From assembly GCA_000733355.1 (NCBI GenBank), contig JNVV01000005.1, forward strand, positions 1,285,311 through 1,349,310: 64,000 nt of DNA. Reading direction: 5' to 3'. The translations under genes and the position numbers were made by a program. This DNA is from Falciphora oryzae. Taxonomy: Eukaryota; Ascomycota; Sordariomycetes; Magnaporthales; Magnaporthaceae. The notes under the pieces were generated by a model. The model did not search any database. It was not told the DNA's origin and was given only the letters and a program-made list of their open reading frames with translations. Shown piece after piece: positions 50,862 through 61,929 of the stretch (positions are counted from its first letter, which is position 1; each line of letters opens with the position of its first letter).

Positions 50862-53800
50862 CTACGTCCAGTCCTTTTTTCGTGGGTAATCTTCCCATCG
50901 GATAAGGTAACGAACCTTCCCGCTTGTATCCATGGAATCTATAACCTTTTCTACAACGAAATCTCCTATAACCGAGGGGGCTTCCCGCAGTACCTGGTCA
51001 GGGTCAGGTCGTGCCTGAATGCTAGAGCGGTAGGGTTTGATAAGGGACATGTGGAAAGCGTTATGGATTTTCCAGGTTTTAGGTAGGGCTAGTCGTACCG
51101 CCGTGGGAGAAATAACCTTAAGGATCCGGAAGGGCCCGAGCATTTTGGCATCGAGTTTTTTGGCGGGGCGACGGGTCTTTATGTGCCGGGCGTTTAATAT
51201 AACGAACTGTCTTTTGGTAAGGACCGGCGAGGGGCTTTTCCTTTTGTCGGCCCAATGCTTCATTCGTTCCCGGGCTTTTTCGAGGTGTTGTTTGGCTTTT
51301 TCGTGCATTTGGGTCATCTAATGCCGGTAAAGTTGGCTTGCTGGATTGCGTACTCGTCTTGGGAGAGGGGGATTATTGGAAGCTGGGTGGTACCCGTAGT
51401 TGGCGAAAAAGGGAGTAATGGAGGTATTTGCCGAGGATATATTATTATAGGCAAATTCCGCCGTGGGTAACAGCTCGACCTAGTTAGTCATTTCGTAATT
51501 TACGAAAGACCTAAGGTAGGCTTCCAGGCTTTGGTTAAGCCTTTCGGTTTGTCTATCCGTTTAGGGATGAAAGGTAGTGCTCATTTTTGGCTTTATGCCC
51601 ATTAGACGGAGGAAGTCTTTCCACAGGTGGCTTGTAAATCTGGAATCTCTATCAGAGATAATATCTAGAGGCATACCGTGCAGTCGCTAGTATTTTTTGG
51701 CGAAGATGCGGATAAGGTTATCCGACTTCTTACCCTCGATTTTGAGGGGGACGAAATGCGCCATTTTGGTAAAGGGGTCTACTATTACCCAGATTGAATC
51801 GCACCTATCGCTTAAAGGGAGGTCCGTGATGAAGTTTATGGCCACCGTTTTTTAGGGCTGGTAATGCAGCTTTATAGGTTGTAGGGGTCCAAAGGGGGCA
51901 TGCTTTGGGGCTTTATTGCGTTGGCACTCCAGGCATCCCCTTACGTATTCCCGGACTTTTGCCTCGATATTGGGCCACTAAAAGTGCCGAGTAATTAATT
52001 TGAGGGTTTTATCCATACCTATATGTCCAGCGACTTTTGTGTTATGTTCGGACTCGAGGATTTCCTTTTGCAGGGCCTCCGTTGGCACCCACAGTTTTTT
52101 TTTATGATAAAGGAGGCCATCCTTAACTTTTTCACCCTTTTCGGGCTTTTGGAGGCGGCTTTGGTATTCGGAATCCGATATACCAGCTTGCTTAACTTTG
52201 TTAGTAAATTCCGTAGCCCATTTTAGGATTGGAATATTGTAAAGCCGGTTTGGGGATAGGAGGAAAGAAGGTGCTTTTTGCGGTAAAGCTTTTTCCATGG
52301 GGTTATCTTTTTGTCCTTCCAGGGCCGAAATTTTTGCTGGGAAGTGTTTTTTTTGCAGGATCGTCGTAATCGGCTGATCTTTATTCCCCCTTTTTTTAGG
52401 CTTGTGCTGGGGTAATTTCGATAGCATATTAGCTTTTTTATTTTGCTTTCCTGGCCGGTAGTTGATTATAAACCAATAACCAGCTAGTTGTTGTGCCTAT
52501 TTGGCTTGCTTTCGATTAAGGATTTTGGCCGTTAGGAAATATTCGAGGTTCCGGTGATCCGTATAAACCTTTATCCGGTGCTTTGCCCTTTCGAGGTAAT
52601 GCCTCCACCTAGCGAAACAGTTGACGACCGCTAAAAGTTCTTTATCGTGGATTTCATAGTTGATTTCGGCGGGCGACATTTTGCGTGAATGGAAGGCAAC
52701 GGGGTGCAGTTTGTTGGTTTCGGGGTCCTTTTGGGATAGCACCCTTTTAAGGGTAAAGTTCGAAGCGTTTATTTCGATTTGCGCCGGAAGAAACGGATCG
52801 AAATGCCGGAGTATCGGAGGCGAAATAAAAGCGACTTTAAGAGCCTCGAAGGCCTGGTCCATTTTGGGGGTCCATCGCCATTGGCTTTTAGGCAGGGCGT
52901 TGGCCGTCGTTATAGGCCTAACGATTCCGGAAAACCCTTTAATAAACCTCCTGTAAAAGTTGGCAAAGCCGACGAACGATTGGGAGTTTTTAAGGCAGTT
53001 GGGGGTCTTTTATTGGATGATAGCATCAACTTTGTCTTTGGATATTGCGATGCCCTCGGGTCCTATTATGTGACTAAGGAACTCGACCTCGTGCACCCCC
53101 CAAACGCATTTGCGAGGGGCTACGGTTAGGTTGTGTTTGGTAAGGCGGCGAAGCATTTCCTTTACCAAACTATCGTGTTGTTCCTTGGTTTTTGCGTATA
53201 TTAGGAGGTTATCCAAATATACGAGGAGCCCGGTATCGATGAGGTCCATAAAGATATGGTTTATTATGCTTTGGAAGGTGGCGGGGGCGTTGATAAGGCC
53301 TATAGGCATAACCGTAAATTCGAAGACGCCGTATTTGCAGCGGAAGGCCGTAAACTATTCGTGCTTTTTTTTTATCCGAATTAGGTTAAACCCAGTTTTG
53401 AGGTCGATTTTCGTTTTCCATTTGGCATTTCGAAGTCGATTTTGGAGCTCCGTAATAAGCGGGATAGGGTACCGAATCGGAATCGTTTTGGCGTTTACGT
53501 TTTTGTAGTTGACCACCACCTTTAAGGGATCGAGGGGGTCTTTCTTTTCTGCGAACATAAGGGGCGAACTGTTGGTAGTTTTGTATGGCCTGGCCCGACC
53601 GATTCGTATTTGCTTTTCTAGCTACGGCTTTAGGACATCCAATTCCTTTTGGCTTATTGGGTATAAGGGGCTATGGGTTAATTGAGCTCCTTTTTTAAGG
53701 TGAATTTCGTGATCCCAGGGCTGATGATCGGGAAAACGGGTAGTAGCCGCTTCCGTTATAATAGGGAGAAATTCCCTAAACTTTTGTGGCACCGATTCGA

Positions 53801-56800
53801 GGCCGTCCGAATCTGCTTTGTTTACTTCCTTAAGGGAAGGAATACCGTGCCCGTATTTAATAGCGGCAATAATCGCAGGCTCGATTGTTTTTATGTTTTC
53901 CCGAAGGCGTAAGCCTTTGGGCGGCCGTAAATCCTGTGGCTTCCGTGCCCGGGGTTTGTTGCATTTCCGGCATTTGTCCGAATCCATCCGGATATCCCGA
54001 AGGTCGCGATCCAATAACCCTAGCGGTGGGTGTTGCCTTTGCTATGCGAAGGGCAGGATAATATCGCAATCTGGATCCGTAGGATTGATTTCGAACGTTT
54101 CCGTAGAATAGTGCGTTTTGTGCCGGAGGGTAACGTCGATAACTAGTTGCTTTCCGGCCTTTGGTTCGATTTTCCTTGAAAAGGAGGTTATTACGCGAGG
54201 GATAGCTTTGTTAACTAGGTGACCCGGGAGTTGCTTGGCTATTTTGTCCGATATGACCTTCGTATCGCTGCTTCCGTTTAAAAGGACCCGGACAGGTATT
54301 TCCTTCGATCCCTTCGCCCGTATGTACATGCGAAGGATTGGTTTTGCGAGTTTTTTATCCGTTAAGGGCCTTCGTGCAGCAGCGACGGTCGATGGTTGTT
54401 AACAGTCATCGTTTGATTTTGAATTTGATAGTTTAAAGATTCGTGGTTCGCTTGGGGCTTTTGAGGTGAGGCTAGCGATTTTAGCCTTTTTGGCCTGTGG
54501 CTGTTCTTCTTGTTCGTCCGTTGTAGGGCGTTTAAGAATGGATTTGGCACCGGCCGTTTTTGCTAGTGTAGGAGGGAGTTTTTTGCCGTTGGTGTCCTTT
54601 TTGGCGTAGCATTTTAACGTATGGTGCCCTTCTCTTCCGCAGCGCTAGCAGTCGGCTTTGGCCAACTTTCGTGCGTTTATATCGCGTTGTTCGATTCTTT
54701 CGAGTGCCAATTTGGTGGTAGTCCAAATGTTGTTCTTTTTGTCGGCGGCCTTTTTATCGTTGGCTTTTTTTCCGGAACGGGAGTTTGAGGATGGATTTGG
54801 GTTCTTGTTTTTGGAGCCTTTGCCGCGGCGACGGCCCGCGTTCGAGCGCTTTTGATTCGAAGCGGGCTCGTCTTTTCCCTTTTCCTTTTAGCCCGTTTTT
54901 TGCATTAAAGCTTTAATGGAGGTTTTATTTGCGAGCTTTTGTTTGTAAGTGATTTTTGCTTTTTGGAAAGCTTCGAGGAATTCGGCGTCGTCCGTAGGGA
55001 TTCGACCTTTATTGGCATATACCAAATCGGCGATACCTTCGGGTAGCGAGGATCGGACGAAATCCCGGAAGGTTGTACCGGTCCATCGGGTGGTGATATT
55101 GTATTGCCTTAGCTCCGTTAGGTAGCCGACGATATCGCCGTTGTACTTTAAGGACCGGAGCTTTTTGGCATCAGTTCGTTCCTCGTTAGGGTCCTTATAG
55201 TGCTCCTCCAGCGACGAAGCGTATCCTTTCCAGGAATTTTAAACGTTTATGGATTCCAATGAACGTGCTTTGGCTACGTGCTATTAGAGGGCGGCTCCTT
55301 TTAGGAGGGACCCGACCCAAGTGATGCGGTGCGGGTTACCCGTGAAATTTTGGGGGCAGGCGTTTATATAAGCCTGTACTACAAACTACTAGTTTTTAAA
55401 TTTGGTGCGGTCCCTTTCGAAAGCATTGGGGGTTTTAAGTTGCATGGGGTTGATTATAAAAACCGTGCTTTAGGGAGTTCCCCTAGGGGGTTGCGAGGCC
55501 TTATCGTTTGGCGGAGAGGGTGATCGGAACAGCCGTAGCTTTCGGTTAGGAGGTCGCGGTGGCAGGTTATTATCGCTATCATCCGATTCCGAAGAGTTCG
55601 AAAAGTCCGGATTACCGGCGGGTTGTTCTTGTGTCCGTCCCGGCGTAATGCCTGTGCGGGCCTGGTTTGCTTAGGTTTGTGAATCCTTTAGGGTCTTTTC
55701 CATTTGTGCGGCTAGCAAGCCGGCGTTTGATCCGACGATCCGTTCCCGCGTTATTGAGCTTGTTTGTTTAAAAGCGGAAGGCGGAAATATATCGGTATTA
55801 ATTTCGGCCCTATTTTCCTTAGTAGGGACGGGTACGTTTTGGGGAGAGCTTTGGTTTGATCCGGGTTGTTAAAACGATCGTTACAAGGCCGAAAATATAG
55901 TAGCCGATTTAGGCCGCTTTCTTTGTGCTGTAAGCCGCCGGCTTTCCCGTACGGCGTTTTTAACAAGCTGGCGAGTTTGGGCCAATATGCGTCGCTCGGC
56001 TTCGGTGAGGGCCTCGGGCGAAATATGCTCCTTGGTTAGGAGATTCTGGATTTGGGCATCCTTATCGACGGCCCAGTTAGTGACTCCCTTTTCGAAGGTG
56101 GAAAGCCGTGCTTGTAGGTTTTGCAAGTGGTTTTGTTGGGCCCGAGTAACGTTTCGAAGCTGAATTAGGGCCTTCGAACGGGTTTGTTGCTTTTTGGCCA
56201 AAGTGGCAACCGTAGCCCAAATTTGTTGTGCAAATGCCTGGCTTTTTCCGATGATCCGTTGTTGGAATGCCTTTTGTTGCTCGGCAAAAGCGATTAGGCC
56301 TTTTTTATATAAGGAGACGACGGTATTGTACGCGTGGGTGATGTGGTTGTAATGGGTCCTGATTTCGCGGATTTGTTCCCGATCGGCGAGGATTTCCTGG
56401 CTTACATTTCGGGATAGGGCCGAAATTGCTTCGTGCGTATTGATAAATTCCCGCTGGATTTTAGTCATCCAGCCCGGGGGATCCTAAAAGCGTCTTACGG
56501 ATATAAGGGCTTATTGTTCGAGGGCTATACTGAAAGGGGGTGCCGAATACAGGATAAGTGCCCCTTGATTGTCGAGTATAGGGGTATTTTGACGTTCTTC
56601 CGGTGCAGACCGGGAGGGGCCTTCGGGGGCTTTTCCGGCCGCTTTTTTAGATTGGGCCGGCATCGTATCGGCAGGTATACCGGAATCGCTGGGCAAAGAA
56701 GGGGATTCCGTTGATTTTCGGGCCGGCATGTTAAAGTCGCTTGGTAAGGAAGGAGATGTCGTTGTAGACGAGATGAGGGGGTCCGGTTCCTTGTATTCCT

Positions 56801-56993
56801 GGGTAGCGTAAAGTCCCAAACGTATAAGGGAGATTTTCCGGCCTTTTTTGGAGTCCCGTGATTTCGCCAGGGCGATTGAGAAGGTGAAACGACCCTTTTG
56901 TATATTTTTTTCGCTTTCACCCGTTCGAGAACACCGGTGATAGTTAAAATGTTTGTGGTGTGGCCCTAGGGTTTTATTCGCTAAAGAAGGCAA
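50862..56993 (-). pseudogene. Gypsy gag-pol, RIP-degraded
   Basis: Minus-strand blocks. A gag-like coiled region at about 56468-55881. A protease-like segment near 54330-54042 (NGSSDTKVISDKIAKQL). RT at 53560-53010 (PIRYPIPLITELQ, MPIGLINAPATFQ, VYLDNLLIYA). RNase H at 52862-52497 (EINASNFTLKRVLSQ, YEIHDKELLAVV, YTDHRNLEYF). Integrase at about 52100-51250 (zinc finger GHIGMDKTLKLITRHF...CLECQRNK; core VAINFITDLP, IISDRDSRF, TERLNQ). A C-terminal chromodomain at about 51000-50862 (FVVEKVIDSM...RYLIRWEDY). Catalytic Asp is changed to Asn in YLDN, INAS and AINF, each a G-to-A change on the coding strand. Several stops. Confidence 0.9.
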
Positions 56994-57093
56994 TAGTTGG
57001 GGTTTGGGGGTACCGATTGATAGGGCCTTTTTAGAGTTTAGGAGGAAAGATAGTGAGGCTTTCGTTAGGGGGCAGAGCGTGAGAAAGATTATT

Positions 57094-57378
57094 TGTAATA
57101 AGGGGTTAAAGACGGCTTGGAGAAGGATTTCTATATTGCAGATAATCTTTTTATGGGCTTAAGAGATGCTTGAGGAAGAAGGAATCTTTCCTGGAGGACA
57201 TAGGAGACGGCAGGGTTTATATAAACCACCTTGTGATCCGTGCGAAGTATTGAATACATGATTTACACTGCCCCTCCGGCCTTCGGCCTTTGGGCCTCGG
57301 GGCCGTTGGGCACCTATACCGGTTCCCGGACCTTCTGTGGGGCCGATTAGGTGAGTCCACAGGTTCTTCCGTGTGACA
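57094..57378 (-). repeat. Gypsy right LTR (285 bp)
   Basis: Begins TGTAATAAGG and ends GTGTGACA; differs from the left full LTR at about seven positions, all transitions. Confidence 0.93.
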
Positions 57379-58224
57379 ATGCCCGTTTTTCCGCCGGAAG
57401 TAGCTTTATAGCTGTTATAGGCGTATTTAAAAGTTGAAAAGGTATCGGCTCGTTTGCTAAAGCGGCTATTTTATCGATATAACCGGCTTGGGATAAATAA
57501 ATGCGTTTATTTAGTTTGTCCTTAAAAATTTGCATCCTTAAAAACCATTGCAATGGATACCCTCCGGTTATAGCGTATTTTTCTTTAAAGCCGGCGATAA
57601 CAAATTTGGCCTTTATGCGGGCAATTCGCGGGTAAACGACCAGGAAGTCGTTTATATAAATAAAAATTATAACGTTCCCTTTTTAAAAAACGCATAGTTC
57701 GTTTTGGAGGGGTTGGAAGCCTAATTTTTAAAGCCTGCTTTTTAAATTTTCCTACTAAAGTAGCGGGGACTTACGCAAACCGTATAGCGCTTTCTTAAAC
57801 CTGCAAACCTTGCCGGGGATTCGGAATCCGTTTGGCATCTTTATAAACGTTCTTTTGCGCAAAAAGGCGTAAACGAAAGCGTTAGTAACATCGTACTAGT
57901 TTACCTCCCAATCGAAAGTCGCTACGAATGCTAGCAAAATTTTAAAAAAACGCGTAGCGAAGGTGGACGCGTAAATAAACTTTCCCGATGCCACCTTTTG
58001 CTAATTACCCCAAATAATAAATCGTGCTTTAGCCTTTTAAAAACGGCCGTATTTATCAAATTTATGCACGAATACCTACATGCAATCGAACACCTGTTTT
58101 CTATAAGCCTCCATCTTATTTATTACGTCTTATAAATGCATTTGCTAATAGCTTTAAATATGAGTTCGTTATATTATTCGATAAAGTGTTTTAAATAGGT
58201 GGTTATATTAATATTGGGAGGTCA

Positions 58225-58795
58225 AATCGGGGATTTGCAGCGCAGTCACAGTGGCCAGCAGGGTCTCGGTTAGTTGGATTGGGCCCTGACAGGCGCTATA
58301 AATAGCGCTGTCGGGGCCTTAAGCTTAGTGGGGTGAATAGGCTTGTATTGCAGTTGAGGGGCGCCAACAATCGCTTCCCTCATATACCCACCGACATCGA
58401 TCCCGCGGGTTCTCCGCCGTGGGGGCTTCCGGTGCCGCGAGCGATTTTCCGAAAAATTATTTTGTGTGGGATTTCCAAAAAATCGACCCACGGCCACCAA
58501 ACCCATCTCCGCGTTGGGCCTCCAATTCTGACTTGTGCAAATTGACTCCTGACCAATTCTGTGCAGAGTAGATGTGCAGGGTAGGCGAGTCAGTGCGACC
58601 CACAACGGCTGACTTGGGTGCTTAGGCATCCTACAGGGGCTACAGGCCACCTTCAGGCTTTCGGTAAGCGCTGTAGATGCTGTAAGCCACCCCCGGGTAC
58701 GCTATAAGCCCTGCCCGCTACTCCTGTGCACAACCCCACAACAGTACAGGGTAGATAATCTAATAAGAGTAGTACATGGTAGGTTGGGCCTATGC
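58225..58795. other. unclassified GC-rich segment inserted in the Copia element
   Basis: About 570 bp of normal-GC sequence interrupts the AT-rich Copia coding remnant. It contains an imperfect palindrome around a TATAAATA-like centre (about 58285-58316) and, near its right end, a 9-bp hairpin (TAGGTTGGG ... CCCAACCTA) followed by GGCTAA. I could not define exact ends or a target duplication. No protein family recognised in its frames. Confidence 0.55.
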
Positions 58796-59789
58796 ACCCA
58801 ACCTAGGCTAAATACATTAGTTCTTTTAACAGGTTATTTAAATCCCATTAACTTTTCGGCGGATTTAGCGTATTCCGTTGGTGCAAACGGTTTTCGGATG
58901 CGAGCTTATAAATTTTTTTAGTTAATAATATTTATTATAATTCGTTAAGGCGTCGTAAACGCTTAAAGCGTGCTTTTTTTACCATTGAGGCTTTGGTTTA
59001 TAAACGCCCGTTTACGTTACCCGCACCCCCTAAAACGCGGCCCGCTTTAAAGGCTGCCATCCACTTTTAAGGTGCCGTTTGGGCCAAACTTTTTTAGGTT
59101 TTTTTTACCCCCTCGGGTATCGTTAAAACGGCAAATGCATTAGGAGATTAGACCGGATTATGCTTAGGGCTCGGATAGGTTTGCATTATTAGATTGGCTA
59201 AAAGGTGATTAGTTTTTAACATTGCGTTATAATCCACGCCCTTTTAGAAATGCTTAATAGGGGCCTACGTTTAGGTATCCTTTTTTCCGGCTGTTTTTTT
59301 GCCTAAATCCGCCTACCATTTTCTAACGGTATCGTTTTTTATAAGCTAGTTATTTGTTTCAGGGTTTAGATTCAGTACGGAATCGAATTTCGAGAAGGCA
59401 TTTATTGGTAATTTTTAAAAACGTATAGCAATTTTTTCCGATGTTAGCGAAATCTTTTTAAACGTATTTATTACATAGTTTTCGGGTTTTCCGGAATAAA
59501 CTTTTATTTCGTCGAAAAGTACGTTTTTTACGCGTATAACTTTGCTTATTGCAAGTACTTAAACCTTATAGATATTAATAAAGTCGTATCTAACGAAAAA
59601 GCTTATTATCGCTTTGGATTTAACCTTGTCCTTTTTTCGGGTTATAGCACGGGCTGCTGGGGTAAAGATAAAAACCTAGCAGCTATAAGCACGTAAATAC
59701 GTTTAACGCGATTGTTTTGCAAACGTTGCATGCCTATTTCGGTTTGCTAAATAGCTAAAGAAACGCTTATATAAGAACTGCTAATAGTA

Positions 59790-60217
59790 ACGTGGTTCAC
59801 CAGTGAGTGGGACAAACCAGCGAGTGGGACAGTTGGAAATCCCATACTAAACGCCGTTTTCGACATCCTTGCTAAATCGCCCAATTTGTATCCGAATTCG
59901 ATAAAATTTTAAAATTAAGGGTTTAACTATATAGTCGATTTTATGTAATTATCTACAAATTTGTAACCCTAACCCGGGCGAGATATAAAAAAATGCGCTA
60001 ATTTAACCCCTGCATTTTTAATATCTCACCCGGGTTAAGGTTACAAATTTGTAGATAATTACATAAAATCGACTATATAGTTAAACCCTTAATTTTAAAA
60101 TTTTATCGAATTCGGATACAAATTGGGCGATTTAGCAAGGATGTCGAAAACGGCGTTTAGTATGGGATTTCCAACTGTCCCACTCGCTGGTTTGTCCCAC
60201 TCACTGGTGAACCACGT
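59790..60217. mobile_element. foldback MITE-like element, 428 bp, TA duplication
   Basis: Arms 59790-59968 and 60039-60217 (179 bp each) are exact reverse complements, with about 70 bp between that are partly palindromic too. Ends are ACGTGGTTCACC...GGTGAACCACGT and the flanks are TA on both sides, as for Tc1/mariner-type elements. The arms contain the iterated motif GAGTGGGAC and the core ATCCCATACTAAACGCCG. It is inserted in the Copia integrase remnant. Confidence 0.9.
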
Positions 60218-60949
60218 TATCTTTATTTAGGCAATTTATTATTAAAATAAGTAGCCGCGAAAGCAGCTTCGGTCCAAAGGTTTCGGGGAAAGTTAGCATA
60301 AAGTAACATAGCTTTTATTTTTTTTGTAAAAACGCCTCCCATTTGTTTGGTACTACCGTTTTAGGTTTATGTATATAGGGCGGAAGGTATCGCGTTAACG
60401 CTTTCCGTTTAAAGCCTTTGTTCCTAAAATTAGGTAGTAAATTCGTTATCGAAACGGACGTATTTAATCTTTATTCTATAAAAATTATTTAACCGGTTTT
60501 ATAAATCGCTATAGTACCGTAAAAGTTTTACCGTTAATTTCTCCTTACAAAAATAGCTCCAAATATACCCGCTTTAATCGTTATAAAAATGCAACTAATA
60601 TTGGTAGCCTTTTAGATCCTTTAACTAATAGCTATAGTCCATAGATAAGGATTCCCTTAGCTCTGTTACTTCGATTCGGGGCATTTAATTAATAACCTTT
60701 TTTATTTTAGCATAGGCGCAAACTTCGCATTTAGCGGTAGGCGGACTTTATAACCGCAATTTAGCTGTACGTTTAGTAGCTTAAGCAAAAACCTCGGGGC
60801 CCGGATGCCTAAACCGGAGGTATTAAAATGTCCCGTCCCCCGGGGGAAATTAACGGTAATGCTAAAAGTTTTAACGTTTAACCGTAGGTTGGGGAATTTT
60901 CGGGATTGTTATAAAAGCTCCCTAATTTCCTTTTCGTACCGGCGTTATT

Positions 60950-61475
60950 TGTAACAGGCCTCCGCCCTACTATAGCCAGCTACAGTAGTGTGAGGCCTGG
61001 AAAAGGGGGGTTCTCGCAGGGAGGTCTCAGAGGTTCAGCAGCTCAACAGTTGCATTCGTGCAGGGCTCAACAAGTTTATGGTGTAGGTAGAAACAGAAAC
61101 GATAGCTTGCCCTCCGAACCTCCTTCACAGGGGGTCTCTCGGGCCCTCCTTATGCTCTAGCCCTCCGTCCGTCCTTCGGCTGTCGTCGGCGCGCCTCCTC
61201 CTCCGTGGCGTCCGTCGGGCCTGCCTTTCAGTTGTTATCGGCACACTGCCTCCTCCGCGGCGTCCGTCGGAGCCGGATGTGTTTCGTCCCTCTTAGGGTT
61301 CCGGGCCGGGCTGATCTGCGGGGGTTGATCGGCGCGCGTGTCGCAAAGTTAAACTCTCCTGATCCGCACATCCGTCAGGGCTTGCGCCCCTCCGGCTACC
61401 ACCCGGAGGCCTCCCTTGTGGTCACCGGTGGCGTCCCCTGCGGCTGCTGGCCATGGTTCTGTGTGGGGTGTTACA
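60950..61475 (+). mobile_element. solo LTR, 526 bp, GC-rich
   Basis: Begins TGTAACAGGCC, ends GGGGTGTTACA, and is flanked by the 5-bp duplication TTATT (60945-60949 and 61476-61480). It includes two imperfect copies of a roughly 60-bp unit ending GGCGTCCGTCGG. It is not AT-rich, in contrast to its host, so it is a younger or RIP-spared insertion. No related copy elsewhere in this window. The strand is arbitrary. Confidence 0.88.
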
Positions 61476-61507
61476 TTATTAGGTTATATTTTAGTAGGAA
61501 TTGATTA

Positions 61508-61929
61508 ACGTGGTTCATCACCGAGTCGCCCATATCACCGAGTCGCCCATATCACCGAGTCGCCCACTTCAAAATCCCATACTAAACGCCGTTTTCGACC
61601 CCCCGGTTAAATCCACTAATTTTTTATAAAATTCCATAAAAATTTAATATGTTATAGTTATACCTGTTTTAATTTTGGTAGAATTTGGCTGCAAATTGAC
61701 CGAGTTATTTAATTGAAAAAAACGGCGTTTAGTATGGGATTTGGAAGTGCGCGACTCGGTGGTTTGCGCGGCTCGGTGGTGAACCACGTTAGTTAAATAT
61801 AACATATTAAATTTTCATGGAATTTCATAAAAAATTAGTGGATTTAACCGGGGGGTCGAAAACGGCGTTTAGTATGGGATTTTGAAGTGGGCGACTTGGT
61901 GATATGGGCGACTCGGTGATGAACCACGT
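61508..61929. mobile_element. second foldback MITE-like element, 422 bp, with a related half-element inside
   Basis: Ends ACGTGGTTCATCACC...GGTGATGAACCACGT, flanked by TA. The left arm carries three copies and the right arm two of a unit containing CACCGAGTCGCCC. Both arms contain the core ATCCCATACTAAACGCCG shared with the element at 59790. Between the arms (about 61665-61790) lies one arm of a third related element (…GGTGGTGAACCACGTTA). No coding capacity. Confidence 0.85.

Larger units (their letters stand above)
50309..57378 (-). mobile_element. Gypsy-type chromodomain LTR retrotransposon, 7.07 kb
   Basis: Flanked by the target duplication ATGCC (50304-50308 and 57379-57383). The LTRs are 285 bp (50402-50686 and 57094-57378); the left end carries an extra copy of the first 93 bp of the LTR (50309-50401). 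The element reads on the minus strand. A purine tract (AGGAAGAGGAGGATAG) abuts the left LTR. Pol order is protease, RT, RNase H, integrase, chromodomain, which places it in the chromovirus branch of Gypsy. Inactivated by RIP-like mutations. Same LTR family as the solo LTR at 7626. Confidence 0.93.

Noticed and set aside
61508..61570. CRISPR-like short repeats (three CACCGAGTCGCCC units)
   Set aside because: Units are directly adjacent with no spacers and are mirrored at the other end of an inverted-repeat element; they are MITE iterons in a fungal genome.
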